Assembly (NCBI GenBank): GCA_934623455.1
Contig: CAKTVK010000030.1
Span: 1-20,790 of the forward strand
Length of the DNA: 20,790 bases
DNA from: an uncultured Eggerthellaceae bacterium
GTDB taxonomy: Bacteria; Actinomycetota; Coriobacteriia; Coriobacteriales; Eggerthellaceae
Direction of reading: 5' to 3'
In this document: positions 5,867 through 14,093 of the stretch, one piece after another
Layout: every line of letters begins with the position of its first letter
How positions within the stretch are numbered: the first letter of the stretch is position 1
Program-made: the position numbers and the translations under genes
The notes under the pieces: model-generated
The model's input: only the letters and a program-made list of their open reading frames with translations
Database searches by the model: none
Told to the model about the DNA's origin: nothing

Positions 5867-8167
5867 ATGAAGTGCACGTTTGATATTACGGGCATGACGT
5901 GCTCGGCGTGCCAAGCACGCGTTGAGCAAGCAGCGGCAAGCGTTTCAGGTGTTGAAAGCGCTGTGGTGAATCTGCTCAAAAATACACTCGATATTGAGTG
6001 CGAAGACTCCGCCAAAGTAACGGCATCGGTGGTTGCTGCAATCGAAAAAGCGGGCTACGGTGCTTTTCCGCGTTTGGCGCAAGATGGTGCGGCCGCTTCG
6101 GGTGCAGGTTCTTCCGCTACGGGCGCAAGCAAACAAAATGTAGCGGCGCAAGAAGCAGCGCGGGTGAGAATGCGCCTTATTGTGAGCTTTTGCTTCACTG
6201 TTCCGCTATTCTATTTTAGCATGGGACATATGTTTGGCTGGCCTTTGCCTGCCTGTTTTTTGGGCGATCAGAACTTGATAGTGTTTGCGCTCACGCAATT
6301 CTTGTTGCTTCTGCCTGTTATCTTCGTCAATTTCAAGTTTTTCCGCGTTGGCTTCAAAACGCTTGCGCACAAAGCGCCCATCATGGATACGCTTATTGCG
6401 CTGGGGTCGGGTGCATCCACGTTGTACGGCATTGCGGCGCTTTATCGTATGGCGGCGGCGCTGGGCGCGGGCGATACAATGGCTGCGCACCACGCATCGA
6501 TGGATTTGTACTTTGAATCAGCTGCGATGATTCTGACGCTTATCACGCTCGGAAAGTTCTTTGAGGCGCGCGCAAAGGGAAAAACGACCGATGCCATTAC
6601 ATCGCTCATGGATCTTGCGCCTAAAACAGCGCTTCTGATTGCCGATGATGGTACAGAATCGGAGATTCCGGTTGAAAACGTGCAGGTGGGAGACGTGCTT
6701 GCGGTAAAGGCGGGCCAAGCAGTGCCCGTTGATGGCGTGGTGGTCTCGGGCAACGGAACAGTAGACGAGAGCGCTATCACAGGCGAAAGCGTGCCGGCTG
6801 AGAAGCTGCCTGGTGATACCGTTACCGGCGCCACGGTGAACACGGCAGGGTACTTCACCATGAAGGCGAAACGCGTGGGCGCCGATACCGCGTTGGCGCA
6901 AATCATTGCTCTTGTCGATGAAGCGACCAGCACGAAAGCACCTATCCAGCGCATTGCCGATAAGATCAGCGGGGTTTTTGTTCCCATTGTTGTGGCGCTT
7001 GCCGTGATTGTTTTGGCGGTGTGGCTGATTATCGGCGGTTCTGCGTCCGAAGCGGTGAATCATGCTATCAGTGTTTTGGTCATCAGTTGCCCGTGCGCCT
7101 TGGGTTTGGCTACTCCGACTGCCATTATGGTGGGAACGGGGCGCGGCGCGAAAAACGGCATCTTGATCAAGAGTGCCGAATCGTTGGAAACAGCGCACGA
7201 TGTTCAGATGGTCATCTTCGATAAAACAGGAACTATCACAACCGGTGTTCCAGAAGTAACCGATGTGCTGTGCGCCGCTGGCGTGGAGCGCGAAGAGCTG
7301 CTGCAGCTTGTTGCATCTGTTGAAGCAAAAAGCGAGCATCCCTTAGCGCGAGCGCTTTGCAGCTATGCCGCCGAACAGGGAATATCTGCAATGGCCGTCC
7401 AGCAATTCGCTCAGATTCCCGGCGGCGGCTTGCGTGCTCGCTTGGCGGGTGAAGACGTGCTGGCGGGAAACGAACGCTTGATGAACGAGCAAGGCATTGA
7501 ACTAGGGGCGCTTGCGGATAAGGGAGATACATTGTCCCAGGCGGGAAAGACGCCGCTCTATTTCGCGTATGCGGGTTCGCTTGCCGGTGTTATCGCATTG
7601 GCCGATGCCGTGAAGCCGGAAAGTGCTGCAGCCATTGCCGCCTTGAAGCAACAAGGTGTTCGCACTATGATGCTCACGGGAGACAACGTTGCCACGGCAA
7701 ACGCTATCGCGCAACTCGTGGGCGTGGATAATGTGGTGGCTGGTGTATTGCCACAGGAAAAAGAAGCGTATGTTCGCCGCGCCGGCGAGCAAGGGAAAGT
7801 TGCCATGGTGGGCGATGGCGTGAACGATGCCCCCGCTCTTGCTCGCGCCGATGTGGGTATCGCCATTGGCGCAGGAACCGATATTGCCATTGAAAGCGCT
7901 GATATCGTGCTTATGAACAGCAGTTTGACCGATGTAGTCAACGCGTTCGACTTGAGTTGCGCCACCTTGCGCAACATCAAGCAGAACTTGTTCTGGGCGC
8001 TTTTCTATAATGTGATTTGTATTCCCGTTGCTGCAGGTGTGCTTGTGCCGCTGGGGATTACGCTTAATCCCATGATTGCCGCTGCGGCCATGAGCTGCTC
8101 GAGCATCTGCGTGGTAAGCAATGCGCTGCGCCTGCGTAACTGGAAACCATCGAAATCGCATAAATAA
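5867..8167 (+). CDS. copA: Cu(I)-exporting P1B-type ATPase
   Basis: A membrane ATPase that pumps Cu(I) out of the cytoplasm. At 766 residues it has one N-terminal heavy-metal domain with GMTCSAC (9-15), a low-complexity Ala/Gly/Ser linker (about 72-95) and eight expected membrane helices. It has the actuator TGES (305-308), the transport-site CPC (408-410), the phosphorylated Asp in DKTGTIT (D452), SEHPLA, MLTGDN and GDGVNDAPAL. The final helices carry YN (FYNVIC) and MSCSS, the other copper-site residues of the Cu+ subgroup. The ATG follows the csoR stop with no gap; only a G-rich stretch (TTTGGGGGCC) serves as a ribosome-binding site, so coupling to csoR is likely. Ag+ is a probable second substrate by family knowledge. 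Confidence 0.97.
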   Translation: MKCTFDITGMTCSACQARVEQAAASVSGVESAVVNLLKNTLDIECEDSAKVTASVVAAIEKAGYGAFPRLAQDGAAASGAGSSATGASKQNVAAQEAARVRMRLIVSFCFTVPLFYFSMGHMFGWPLPACFLGDQNLIVFALTQFLLLLPVIFVNFKFFRVGFKTLAHKAPIMDTLIALGSGASTLYGIAALYRMAAALGAGDTMAAHHASMDLYFESAAMILTLITLGKFFEARAKGKTTDAITSLMDLAPKTALLIADDGTESEIPVENVQVGDVLAVKAGQAVPVDGVVVSGNGTVDESAITGESVPAEKLPGDTVTGATVNTAGYFTMKAKRVGADTALAQIIALVDEATSTKAPIQRIADKISGVFVPIVVALAVIVLAVWLIIGGSASEAVNHAISVLVISCPCALGLATPTAIMVGTGRGAKNGILIKSAESLETAHDVQMVIFDKTGTITTGVPEVTDVLCAAGVEREELLQLVASVEAKSEHPLARALCSYAAEQGISAMAVQQFAQIPGGGLRARLAGEDVLAGNERLMNEQGIELGALADKGDTLSQAGKTPLYFAYAGSLAGVIALADAVKPESAAAIAALKQQGVRTMMLTGDNVATANAIAQLVGVDNVVAGVLPQEKEAYVRRAGEQGKVAMVGDGVNDAPALARADVGIAIGAGTDIAIESADIVLMNSSLTDVVNAFDLSCATLRNIKQNLFWALFYNVICIPVAAGVLVPLGITLNPMIAAAAMSCSSICVVSNALRLRNWKPSKSHK

Positions 8168-8203
8168 AAGCCATGGGAATAAACGAAAGAGAAAGGAAAC
8201 AAT

Positions 8204-8425
8204 ATGGCTCTGTTTAAAGAATCGAATACAACGGTGCTTCATGTTGGCGGCATGCACTGTCCGAAATGCGTTGCACGTGTGAAAGATGCGCTTGAAGCGG
8301 TTGATGGTGTGACATCGGCCGATGTGAACCTTGAAGAAGAACGTGCAACGGTTGAGGGCTGCGCGAATGCCGATCAGCTTATCGCTGCTGTCCAGGCGAT
8401 TGATTTTACTGCTGAGCTTGCATAG
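8204..8425 (+). CDS. copZ: Copper chaperone, heavy-metal-associated domain protein
   Basis: A 73-residue single-domain protein of the CopZ/Atx1 type that should carry Cu(I) in the cytosol and pass it to CopA and CsoR. It has the metal loop GGMHCPKCVARV (two cysteines, CxxC) and the domain's second half VDGVTSADVNLEEERATV. An additional cysteine (VEGCAN) lies outside the loop. The ATG at 8204 has AGAAAGGA about six bases upstream. It sits 36 bases after copA with no promoter visible, so it is the third gene of the csoR-copA operon. A mercury or zinc carrier is possible in principle, but the context favours copper. Confidence 0.92.
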   Translation: MALFKESNTTVLHVGGMHCPKCVARVKDALEAVDGVTSADVNLEEERATVEGCANADQLIAAVQAIDFTAELA

Positions 8426-8432
8426 CGCTTGG

Positions 8433-8524
8433 CCGCGTGTGGTTTGCAGGCGTGCTTCTTCCAAATGCATATGCACGCGGAAGAGGTAATTCTTTTGCCA
8501 AACGCGTCCCTGCGTGCCTTCCGC
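8433..8524 (+). other. Structured intergenic region after copZ
   Basis: Several mutually exclusive pairings are visible: CCGCGTG (8433-8439) with CACGCGG (8474-8480); GCGTGC (8450-8455) with GCACGC (8473-8478); GGAAG (8479-8483) with CTTCC (8458-8462); and GCGGAAG (8477-8483) with CTTCCGC (8518-8524). A T-rich patch lies at 8490-8497. It may be the 3' end of the copper transcript, but no single clean terminator can be drawn, and no gene is supported here. Confidence 0.35.
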
Positions 8525-8554
8525 ATCCGCAAACTTTTCGCAGATTGCGCTTGC

Positions 8555-8586
8555 TTGCGTAACAGGGGCGAGAATACGCGTATAAT
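8555..8586 (+). promoter_or_regulatory. Promoter of the pyr operon
   Basis: A perfect -10 TATAAT (8581-8586) stands just ahead of the PyrR-binding hairpin. TTGCGT at 8555-8560 is a possible -35, though the spacer would be 20 bases. Transcription should start near 8593, so the regulatory hairpin begins at or very near the 5' end of the RNA. Confidence 0.7.
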
Positions 8587-8592
8587 GGAGCA

Positions 8593-8629
8593 AGCCCTTT
8601 AAAAGCGGTACCGAGAGACCGACAAGGCT
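8593..8629 (+). promoter_or_regulatory. PyrR-binding RNA hairpin (anti-antiterminator)
   Basis: The lower stem AGCC(c)TT/AAGGCT (8593-8599 with 8624-8629) has one bulged C. The upper stem CGGT/ACCG is 8606-8609 with 8618-8621. Between the stems is an internal loop with TTTAAAAG on the 5' side. The terminal hexaloop CCGAGA (8611-8616) fits the CNGNGA consensus of Bacillus PyrR-binding loops, which also carry CTTTAAAA on the 5' side. PyrR with UMP/UTP should stabilise this hairpin. GAGACC (8615-8620) can instead pair with GGTCTT (8653-8658) of the terminator, giving an antiterminator; that pairing is my inference. Confidence 0.88.
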
Positions 8630-8649
8630 CATACTACCATTGTGTTTAT

Positions 8650-8685
8650 AAGGGTCTTCGCGCAAAAAGCGCGGGGACCCTTTTT
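8650..8685 (+). terminator. pyr operon attenuator terminator
   Basis: A 14-bp stem (8650-8663 with 8669-8682, two U-G pairs) with an AAAAA loop is followed by a T-run, and lies entirely upstream of the pyrR start. Its position between the PyrR hairpin and pyrR is the classic attenuation layout: high UMP favours termination. Confidence 0.93.
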
Positions 8686-8707
8686 CGTAAACGGAAAGGA
8701 GCGTGGT

Positions 8708-9304
8708 ATGGAAAACGGAGACGTGAAAAGCGTATGCATGGATGCCGATGACGTTGAACGCGCCCTCACGCGGATCGCCCATCAGATTTTGGAGGCGAAC
8801 AAAGGCTGCAAGGACTTGGCTCTGGTGGGCATTGTGACGCGCGGTGATGTACTGGCGCGTCGCTTGGCGGAAAAGATTCACCAGATAGAAGGGGTGGAAG
8901 TTCCTTTGGGAGCGCTTGACATCAGCTTCTATCGCGATGATTTCAGCATCTATATTGCGCCGCAGGTTCTGGGCAGCAACATTCCGTTTGAGCTCGATGG
9001 CAAAAAAGTCGTGCTGGTGGATGACGTGCTTTTCACCGGTCGCACCATCCGCGCCGCGCTTGATGCTCTGATGGATTTTGGACGCCCCGCCGCTGTTCAG
9101 CTGGCTGTTTTGGTGGATAGGGGGCATCGCGAGCTTCCCATTCGCGCCGATTACGTGGGTAAGAACGTTCCTTCCGCGCGCTCCGAGAACGTGCGCCTTT
9201 ACCTGGAAGAGACCGATGGTCGCACTTGTGTTGAGATTTCTGACCTTGACCAGGGGCAACGTGCTCATAGTCATCCCGTTTCGGCGGAAAAGGGGGCCGA
9301 ATAA
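8708..9304 (+). CDS. pyrR: PyrR: pyr operon attenuation protein / uracil phosphoribosyltransferase
   Basis: An RNA-binding regulator that, with UMP or UTP bound, holds the leader hairpin and lets the attenuator form; the fold also has uracil phosphoribosyltransferase activity (uracil + PRPP to UMP). The PRPP-binding motif VVLVDDVLFTGRT is at residues 101-113. LVDRGHRELPIRADYVGKNV, conserved in PyrR proteins, follows. The start is ATG at 8708, giving 198 residues, because AAAGGAG lies six bases upstream; the frame is open back into the attenuator (ATG-like codon near 8642), but a start there would lie within the terminator hairpin. The N-terminus is about 15-20 residues longer than the Bacillus protein. 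pyrB follows after two bases. Confidence 0.95.
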   Translation: MENGDVKSVCMDADDVERALTRIAHQILEANKGCKDLALVGIVTRGDVLARRLAEKIHQIEGVEVPLGALDISFYRDDFSIYIAPQVLGSNIPFELDGKKVVLVDDVLFTGRTIRAALDALMDFGRPAAVQLAVLVDRGHRELPIRADYVGKNVPSARSENVRLYLEETDGRTCVEISDLDQGQRAHSHPVSAEKGAE

Positions 9305-9306
9305 TC

Positions 9307-10248
9307 ATGGCATTCAACCACAAGAATCTCATTGATATCACGGAGTATTCCGCCGAGGATATTATGACCATCCTGCGTACGGCGCAAAGCTTCAAAGCGG
9401 TCAACGAGCGCCGCGTGAAGAAGGTACCCACGCTCAAGGGTTATACGGTCGTGAATATGTTCAACGAGCCGTCTACGCGTACCAGAAGTTCGTTCGAGCT
9501 GGCTGAAAAGCGTCTGAGCTGCGACACCATGGCATTTGGTGGCACGTCTACGTCCACGGTAAAAGGCGAAAGCTTGGTGGATACCGTGAAAACGCTGTGC
9601 TCCTATAAGATTGACTGCATTGTCGTGCGTGATAAACACGCTGGTGCGCCGTATAAGATTGCGCAAACATCGGGTCTTCCCGTTATTGACGCGGGCGATG
9701 GCAAGCATCAGCACCCCACGCAAGCGCTGCTTGACCTGTACTCCATTTGGGAGCGAAAAGGGTCATTCGAAGGCTTGCACGTAGGTATTGTGGGCGATAT
9801 CAACCATTCGCGCGTGTGCGGATCGCTCATTCCTGCGCTGAAAATCATGGGAGCCACCGTTACGGTTATTGCTCCTGCAACGCTTTTGCCCGCGCGTCCT
9901 GAAATCCTCGGCGTCGACCACGTAACGGCGAATATCGAGGAAGCATTGCCCGAGCTTGATGTGGTGTATATGCTGCGCATTCAGATGGAACGCATTGAAG
10001 ACGCACCGTTTCCCAGCTTGCGCGAATACAGCTTGCTCTATGGCTTGAACAAAGAACGCGAACGCTTCATGAAGAAGGATGCTATCATCTGCCACCCCGG
10101 TCCTATCAATCGCGGCATTGAGCTTGACAGCTACATGGCCGACCATCCTGAGCGTTCGGTTATTCTTGATCAGGTATATGCTGGCATTTTAACGCGCATG
10201 GCGGTTTTATATTTGCTGTTGGGAGGCAACGATGGCTCTGATTCTTAA
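9307..10248 (+). CDS. pyrB: Aspartate carbamoyltransferase catalytic subunit
   Basis: Joins carbamoyl phosphate and aspartate to give N-carbamoyl-aspartate, the committed pyrimidine step; cytosolic. The 313 residues include the carbamoyl-phosphate loop STRTR (56-60), HPTQALLDL (from H136), GDINHSRVCGSL and the aspartate-binding HPGPINRGIE near the C-terminus. There is no pyrI gene, so a catalytic trimer without the regulatory chain is expected, as in Gram-positive bacteria. The ATG is two bases after the pyrR stop, with a G-rich ribosome-binding site in the end of pyrR. The last 17 bases overlap pyrC, which points to coupled translation. Confidence 0.96.
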   Translation: MAFNHKNLIDITEYSAEDIMTILRTAQSFKAVNERRVKKVPTLKGYTVVNMFNEPSTRTRSSFELAEKRLSCDTMAFGGTSTSTVKGESLVDTVKTLCSYKIDCIVVRDKHAGAPYKIAQTSGLPVIDAGDGKHQHPTQALLDLYSIWERKGSFEGLHVGIVGDINHSRVCGSLIPALKIMGATVTVIAPATLLPARPEILGVDHVTANIEEALPELDVVYMLRIQMERIEDAPFPSLREYSLLYGLNKERERFMKKDAIICHPGPINRGIELDSYMADHPERSVILDQVYAGILTRMAVLYLLLGGNDGSDS

Positions 10249-11524
10249 AGGCGTGCGGGCGGTTGACCCGCAAGTAGACCTTGATAGCGTTTGCGATGTG
10301 CTCATCGAAGACGGAAAGATTGCCCAGATTGGTGAAAACCTTTCCGTGCAGGGCGCCGAAGTGCGCGACATGACGGGGAAGGTTCTGGTTCCGGGCTTGG
10401 TAGATATCCATGTGCATCTGCGCGAACCGGGCTACGAGTTCAAAGAGGACATCCATTCCGGTACGCGTGCCGCGGCGCACGGCGGGTTTACGGCAGTCTG
10501 TGCCATGCCGAACACGCTTCCGGTAACCGATACGGCTTTGGCGGTGGAGTACACAAAGGCGCGCGCGAAGGAAGTAGGCGCTTGCCGCGTGTATATTTCC
10601 GGTGCATGCACGAAGGGCCTCAAGGGCGAAAGCTTGGCGGAAATGGGCGATATGGCTGCTCATGGCGCCGTTGCGTTCACCGATGACGGCCGTGGCGTTC
10701 AAGGTGCCGGCATGATGCGCCGTGTTATGGATTACGCTGCGCAGTTCAACCGCGTTGTCATGAGCCACTGCCAAGATGAAGACCTGGTAGGAACGGGGCA
10801 AGTGAATGAAGGCGTTGTTTCTACGCGTTTGGGCGTTGCCGGCTGGCCCGCAGAAGGCGAAGAGCTGCAGATCCAGCGCGACATTGCGCTGAGCCGTTTG
10901 ACGGGCTGCCCGCTTCATATTCAGCATATTTCAACGGAGCGCGGTTTGAATGCAGTTCGTGCTGCGAAAGCGGAAGGCTTGAAGGTAACATGCGAAGCAA
11001 CGCCGCATCATTTGTTCCTTAACGAAGACATGATTGGCGTTGATTACAATACGAACTTCAAGGTCAATCCGCCGCTGCGCACGAAAAACGACTGTAAAGC
11101 GCTTATTGAGGGCGTGGTTGATGGTTCCGTTGACGTTATTGTTACCGATCATGCGCCTCATGCTGCCTACGAAAAGGATCGCGAGTTCGAGCTGGCGCCG
11201 TTTGGCATGACGGGCGTTGAAACATCGGTTGGTCTTATCCTGACGAATCTGGTAAATCCCGGCGTCATTACCTGGCAGCGTATGGTTGAGCTCATGGCTG
11301 TCAAGCCGCGCGAGATTCTGCGCGTAGAGCCGGTTACGTTGGCAGTCGGAAGCGTTGCCGATGTGACGATTATCGATCCGAATTTGGCATGGACGGTTAC
11401 CGAGCAGGACTTCCAGTCCAAGGCAACGAACAGCGCGTTTATCGGGGCAAATTTGATCGGACGTGCAACGGATGTGTATGTTGGCGGTCAGCCCACGATG
11501 ATTGATTGCACGGTGGTTGCATAA
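10232..11524 (+). CDS. pyrC: Dihydroorotase, class I
   Basis: Cyclises N-carbamoyl-aspartate to dihydroorotate in a zinc-dependent amidohydrolase barrel. Seen in order over 430 residues: metal-binding DIHVHLREPG (H60 and H62), EDIHSGTRAAAHGGFT, MPNT, SHCQDEDL, HIQHIST, ATPHHL and the catalytic-aspartate motif VTDHAPHA. The ATG at 10232 lies inside the end of pyrB, with GGGAGGC five bases upstream. Length and motifs fit the class I enzyme that often partners Gram-positive PyrB. It is followed by a 92-base gap, the largest within the operon, before pyrK. Confidence 0.96.
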   Translation: MALILKGVRAVDPQVDLDSVCDVLIEDGKIAQIGENLSVQGAEVRDMTGKVLVPGLVDIHVHLREPGYEFKEDIHSGTRAAAHGGFTAVCAMPNTLPVTDTALAVEYTKARAKEVGACRVYISGACTKGLKGESLAEMGDMAAHGAVAFTDDGRGVQGAGMMRRVMDYAAQFNRVVMSHCQDEDLVGTGQVNEGVVSTRLGVAGWPAEGEELQIQRDIALSRLTGCPLHIQHISTERGLNAVRAAKAEGLKVTCEATPHHLFLNEDMIGVDYNTNFKVNPPLRTKNDCKALIEGVVDGSVDVIVTDHAPHAAYEKDREFELAPFGMTGVETSVGLILTNLVNPGVITWQRMVELMAVKPREILRVEPVTLAVGSVADVTIIDPNLAWTVTEQDFQSKATNSAFIGANLIGRATDVYVGGQPTMIDCTVVA

Positions 11525-11616
11525 CACGAGCCGGATGCCGCGCTGCAAGGAGAAGGCGGCGCGCTGTTTCTGCACGGTGCTTATCCGCTGCTGAGCAGCA
11601 CGAAAAGGAGGAATAC

Positions 11617-12396
11617 ATGACTCTGATAGATGAGAAGGCGATAGTCCTTCGAAACGACAACGTAGGGCCACGCCTCTACCTCATGGAGCTGGAAAGCCCC
11701 CAAGTGGCTCCGCTTGTATTGCCGGGGCAGTTTGTGCATATGAAGCTCAATGGCTTCGGCGAACATATTTTGCGTCGTCCTTTCTCTATTCTTGATACCG
11801 ACCCCGAAGCGGGCCGCATGACCATCTTGTACCAGGTGGTAGGCGAAGGAACGCAATTCATGACTTCGGCTGCTCCGGGTCATGAGTTCGATGTCATTGG
11901 CTCTATCGGCCGTGGCTGGGATGTTCCCGAAGCGGGTAAACGCGTTTTGATTGTAGGTGGCGGTGTGGGCGCAGCTCCGCTGTTTATGTTATCCAAGCAG
12001 GCGAAAGCCGCAGGTGCTACGGTGGATGTTGTCATTGGCGCCGCCACGAAAGACGCGCTGGTCACGTATGATTTGTACAAGCAGGTTCACGGCGACGCGT
12101 TGCGCTGCGCAACCGACGATGGCACATTTGGTTGTGCTGGCTTCTGCACGGGTCCCGCGGAGGAGCTGCTTGCTAAAAATGCGTACGACATGGTGTATGT
12201 CTGCGGACCGGAGCCGCTTATGCGCATCATTGCGCAAACGGCAGCGCGTGCGGGCGTTGCGTGCCAGGTGTCTATGGAGAAGCGCATGGCGTGCGGCGTA
12301 GGCGCTTGCCTGTCGTGCATCGTGGAGACGGTTGATGGCCGCAAGCGCGCCTGCGTTGACGGTCCGATTTTCGAAGCAGAGAAGGTGGTGTGGTAA
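11617..12396 (+). CDS. pyrK: Dihydroorotate dehydrogenase B electron-transfer subunit
   Basis: An FAD and [2Fe-2S] protein that passes electrons from dihydroorotate oxidation by PyrD to NAD+. The 259 residues contain the flavin motif RRPFSI (53-58), the nucleotide-binding VGGGVGAAPLF, and a C-terminal cysteine set C226-x4-C231-x2-C234-x11-C246 for the iron-sulfur cluster. The start is ATG at 11617 because AAAAGGAGG lies five bases upstream; the frame stays open for 37 more codons, but those encode Arg/Ala-rich, unconserved sequence. The stop TAA shares one base with the pyrD ATG. A small GCTGC-TGA-GCAGC hairpin (11587-11599) sits just before its ribosome-binding site. Confidence 0.95.
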   Translation: MTLIDEKAIVLRNDNVGPRLYLMELESPQVAPLVLPGQFVHMKLNGFGEHILRRPFSILDTDPEAGRMTILYQVVGEGTQFMTSAAPGHEFDVIGSIGRGWDVPEAGKRVLIVGGGVGAAPLFMLSKQAKAAGATVDVVIGAATKDALVTYDLYKQVHGDALRCATDDGTFGCAGFCTGPAEELLAKNAYDMVYVCGPEPLMRIIAQTAARAGVACQVSMEKRMACGVGACLSCIVETVDGRKRACVDGPIFEAEKVVW

Positions 12397-13310
12397 TGGC
12401 AGTGAATACCCAGGTCAACCTTGGTGGCCTTATCATGCGCAACCCTGTGACGGTTGCGTCGGGCACGTTTGCTGCGGGACGCGAATACGCCGACTTCGTG
12501 GATCTTTCGCGCTTGGGCGCTGTTACCACTAAGGGCGTTTCCTTGAACGGTTGGGCGGGAAACGATGCCGTGCGTATTGCGGAAACCCCGAGCGGTATGC
12601 TGAATTCCATTGGCTTGCAGAACCCCGGTGTCAACCATTTGATCGAAGGCGATATTGCCTGGTTAGCAACGCAAGACGTTCCCTGCATTGTGAATGTGTC
12701 GGGTCACTCCATAGGTGAATACCAAGCCGTTGTGGAGCGTCTGGAAGATTGCCCCCACGTACATGCCTACGAGATCAACATCAGCTGCCCGAATGTTGAT
12801 GCGGGTGGCATGACATTCGGTTGCGTGCCGGAGAAAGCCTCCGAAGTGATTCGTGCCTGCCGTAACGCCACGAAGCGTCCCATGATCGTGAAACTTACGC
12901 CGAACGTTACCGATATCACCGAGATTGCAAAAGTTGCGCAAGAAGAAGGCGCTGACGCGATCTCCCTGATCAATACCCTGCTGGGCATGGCGATTGACGC
13001 GAAACGCCGCAAGCCTGTTTTGGCTCGTGTGGTGGGCGGTCTTTCCGGTCCCGCGGTCAAGCCCGTTGCGTTGCGCATGGTGTGGCAGTGCCATCAGGCG
13101 GTTGACGTACCCATTTTGGGCATGGGCGGCGTGACAACGGGCATCGATGCCATTGAATTCATGCTTGCGGGCGCAACTGCCGTTGCGGTGGGCACGGCGA
13201 ATTTCATGAATCCGCATGCTACTATCGATGTTGTTGAGGGCATTGAGGCGTACTGCGAAGAGCAGGGCGTTTCCGATGTGAACGAGCTCATTGGCGCTCT
13301 TGAGTGTTAG
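12396..13310 (+). CDS. pyrD: Dihydroorotate dehydrogenase, class 1B catalytic subunit
   Basis: Oxidises dihydroorotate to orotate using FMN; with PyrK it forms the NAD+-linked class 1B enzyme of anaerobes and Gram-positives. The 304 residues include NPVTVASGTFAAG, the substrate region TPSGMLNSIGLQNPG, the class 1 catalytic cysteine in INISCPNVDAGG (C131), and the phosphate-binding GMGGVTTGIDAIEF and AVAVGTANF. The start is ATG at 12396, overlapping the pyrK TAA by one base, with AGAAGG ten bases upstream; a GTG two codons earlier is an alternative. The presence of pyrK next door agrees with class 1B. Confidence 0.96.
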   Translation: MAVNTQVNLGGLIMRNPVTVASGTFAAGREYADFVDLSRLGAVTTKGVSLNGWAGNDAVRIAETPSGMLNSIGLQNPGVNHLIEGDIAWLATQDVPCIVNVSGHSIGEYQAVVERLEDCPHVHAYEINISCPNVDAGGMTFGCVPEKASEVIRACRNATKRPMIVKLTPNVTDITEIAKVAQEEGADAISLINTLLGMAIDAKRRKPVLARVVGGLSGPAVKPVALRMVWQCHQAVDVPILGMGGVTTGIDAIEFMLAGATAVAVGTANFMNPHATIDVVEGIEAYCEEQGVSDVNELIGALEC

Positions 13311-13323
13311 AAAGGTGCATCTT

Positions 13324-14055
13324 ATGCAAAACCACAAGGAACTTGAGCCGGCCGATCGCGTGATTATCGCGCTTGACATGGAGGCGCAAGAAGCGCTCGA
13401 TTTGGCGGAAAAGCTTCAGGGCGAAGCCCGTTGGGTGAAGATCGGCATGACGCTCTTCTACAAGCAAGGCCCTGCATTTGTGCAGAAATTCAAGGACATG
13501 GGCTACAAGGTGTTCATCGACTTGAAGCTCTATGATATTCCGCATCAGGTGCAAGGAGCTATTGGCTCGCTTGTATCCATTGGCGCCGATATGCTTACCA
13601 TGCATGCTTCGGGTGGCATTGAGATGATGAGTGCCGCCCAGAAGGCGGTAGAGCAAGCGGCGGGTAAGGGCGATGTGCCCATCACGTTGGGTGTTACCGT
13701 GCTGACCAGCATGGATGACGCAACGTTGGCTGAGATTGGCGTTAATCGCGCCGCTGCCGACCAGGTGAATCTGCTTGCGGCTCTCACAAAAACCGCCGGT
13801 GTCTCTGGCGTTGTTTCTTCCCCTTGGGAAGCAGAGCAACTTCGTGCCTTGCTGGGAGATACTGCTGCTATTGTAACGCCGGGCATTCGTCCTGCTGGTG
13901 CGGATGCGGGAGATCAAAAGCGCATCGCGACCCCTTCCTTTGCCGTTGAGCATGGCGCATCGCATCTTGTCATTGGTCGCCCCATCACGAAAGCGGCCGA
14001 TCCCGTGGAGGCATTTCGCAGCATAATTCGCGAACTTGAAGGTATCACCGCGTAA
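13324..14055 (+). CDS. pyrF: Orotidine-5'-phosphate decarboxylase
   Basis: Removes CO2 from OMP to give UMP, the last step of the pathway. The 243 residues show RVIIALDM at the N-terminus, VKIGMTLFYKQGP, the catalytic DxKxxD set (D66, K68, D71 in FIDLKLYDIP), TMHASGG, VTPGIRP and the phosphate-binding HLVIGRPITKA. The start is ATG at 13324, with GAAAGGTG about seven bases upstream. A TTG at 13291 inside pyrD is in frame but lacks a site. The sequence fits the short bacterial PyrF type. A run of seven T follows the stop with only a weak hairpin before it; no later pyr gene follows, so the visible operon ends here. Confidence 0.95.
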   Translation: MQNHKELEPADRVIIALDMEAQEALDLAEKLQGEARWVKIGMTLFYKQGPAFVQKFKDMGYKVFIDLKLYDIPHQVQGAIGSLVSIGADMLTMHASGGIEMMSAAQKAVEQAAGKGDVPITLGVTVLTSMDDATLAEIGVNRAAADQVNLLAALTKTAGVSGVVSSPWEAEQLRALLGDTAAIVTPGIRPAGADAGDQKRIATPSFAVEHGASHLVIGRPITKAADPVEAFRSIIRELEGITA

Positions 14056-14093
14056 TTTTTTTGTCCGATTCTTGTTCATCCCATTATTTTTTA

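Noticed and set aside
8642..8707. An upstream start for pyrR
   Set aside because: It would place the first codons inside the attenuator hairpin; the ATG at 8708 follows AAAGGAG.
7502..9274. A 590-codon open frame on the minus strand across copA, copZ and pyrR
   Set aside because: It is antisense to three confidently identified genes, its translation is rich in His/Arg/Asn with no family-like motif, and it crosses the pyr leader. Long antisense frames recur throughout the window, as expected from the codon usage.
11506..11616. An N-terminal extension of pyrK
   Set aside because: The 37 extra residues are Arg/Ala-rich and unconserved, while the ATG at 11617 follows a near-perfect AAAAGGAGG.
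14029..14062. A terminator after pyrF
   Set aside because: A seven-T run follows the stop, but only CGCG/CGCG and a 3-bp GGT/ACC stem can be drawn before it; too weak to call.
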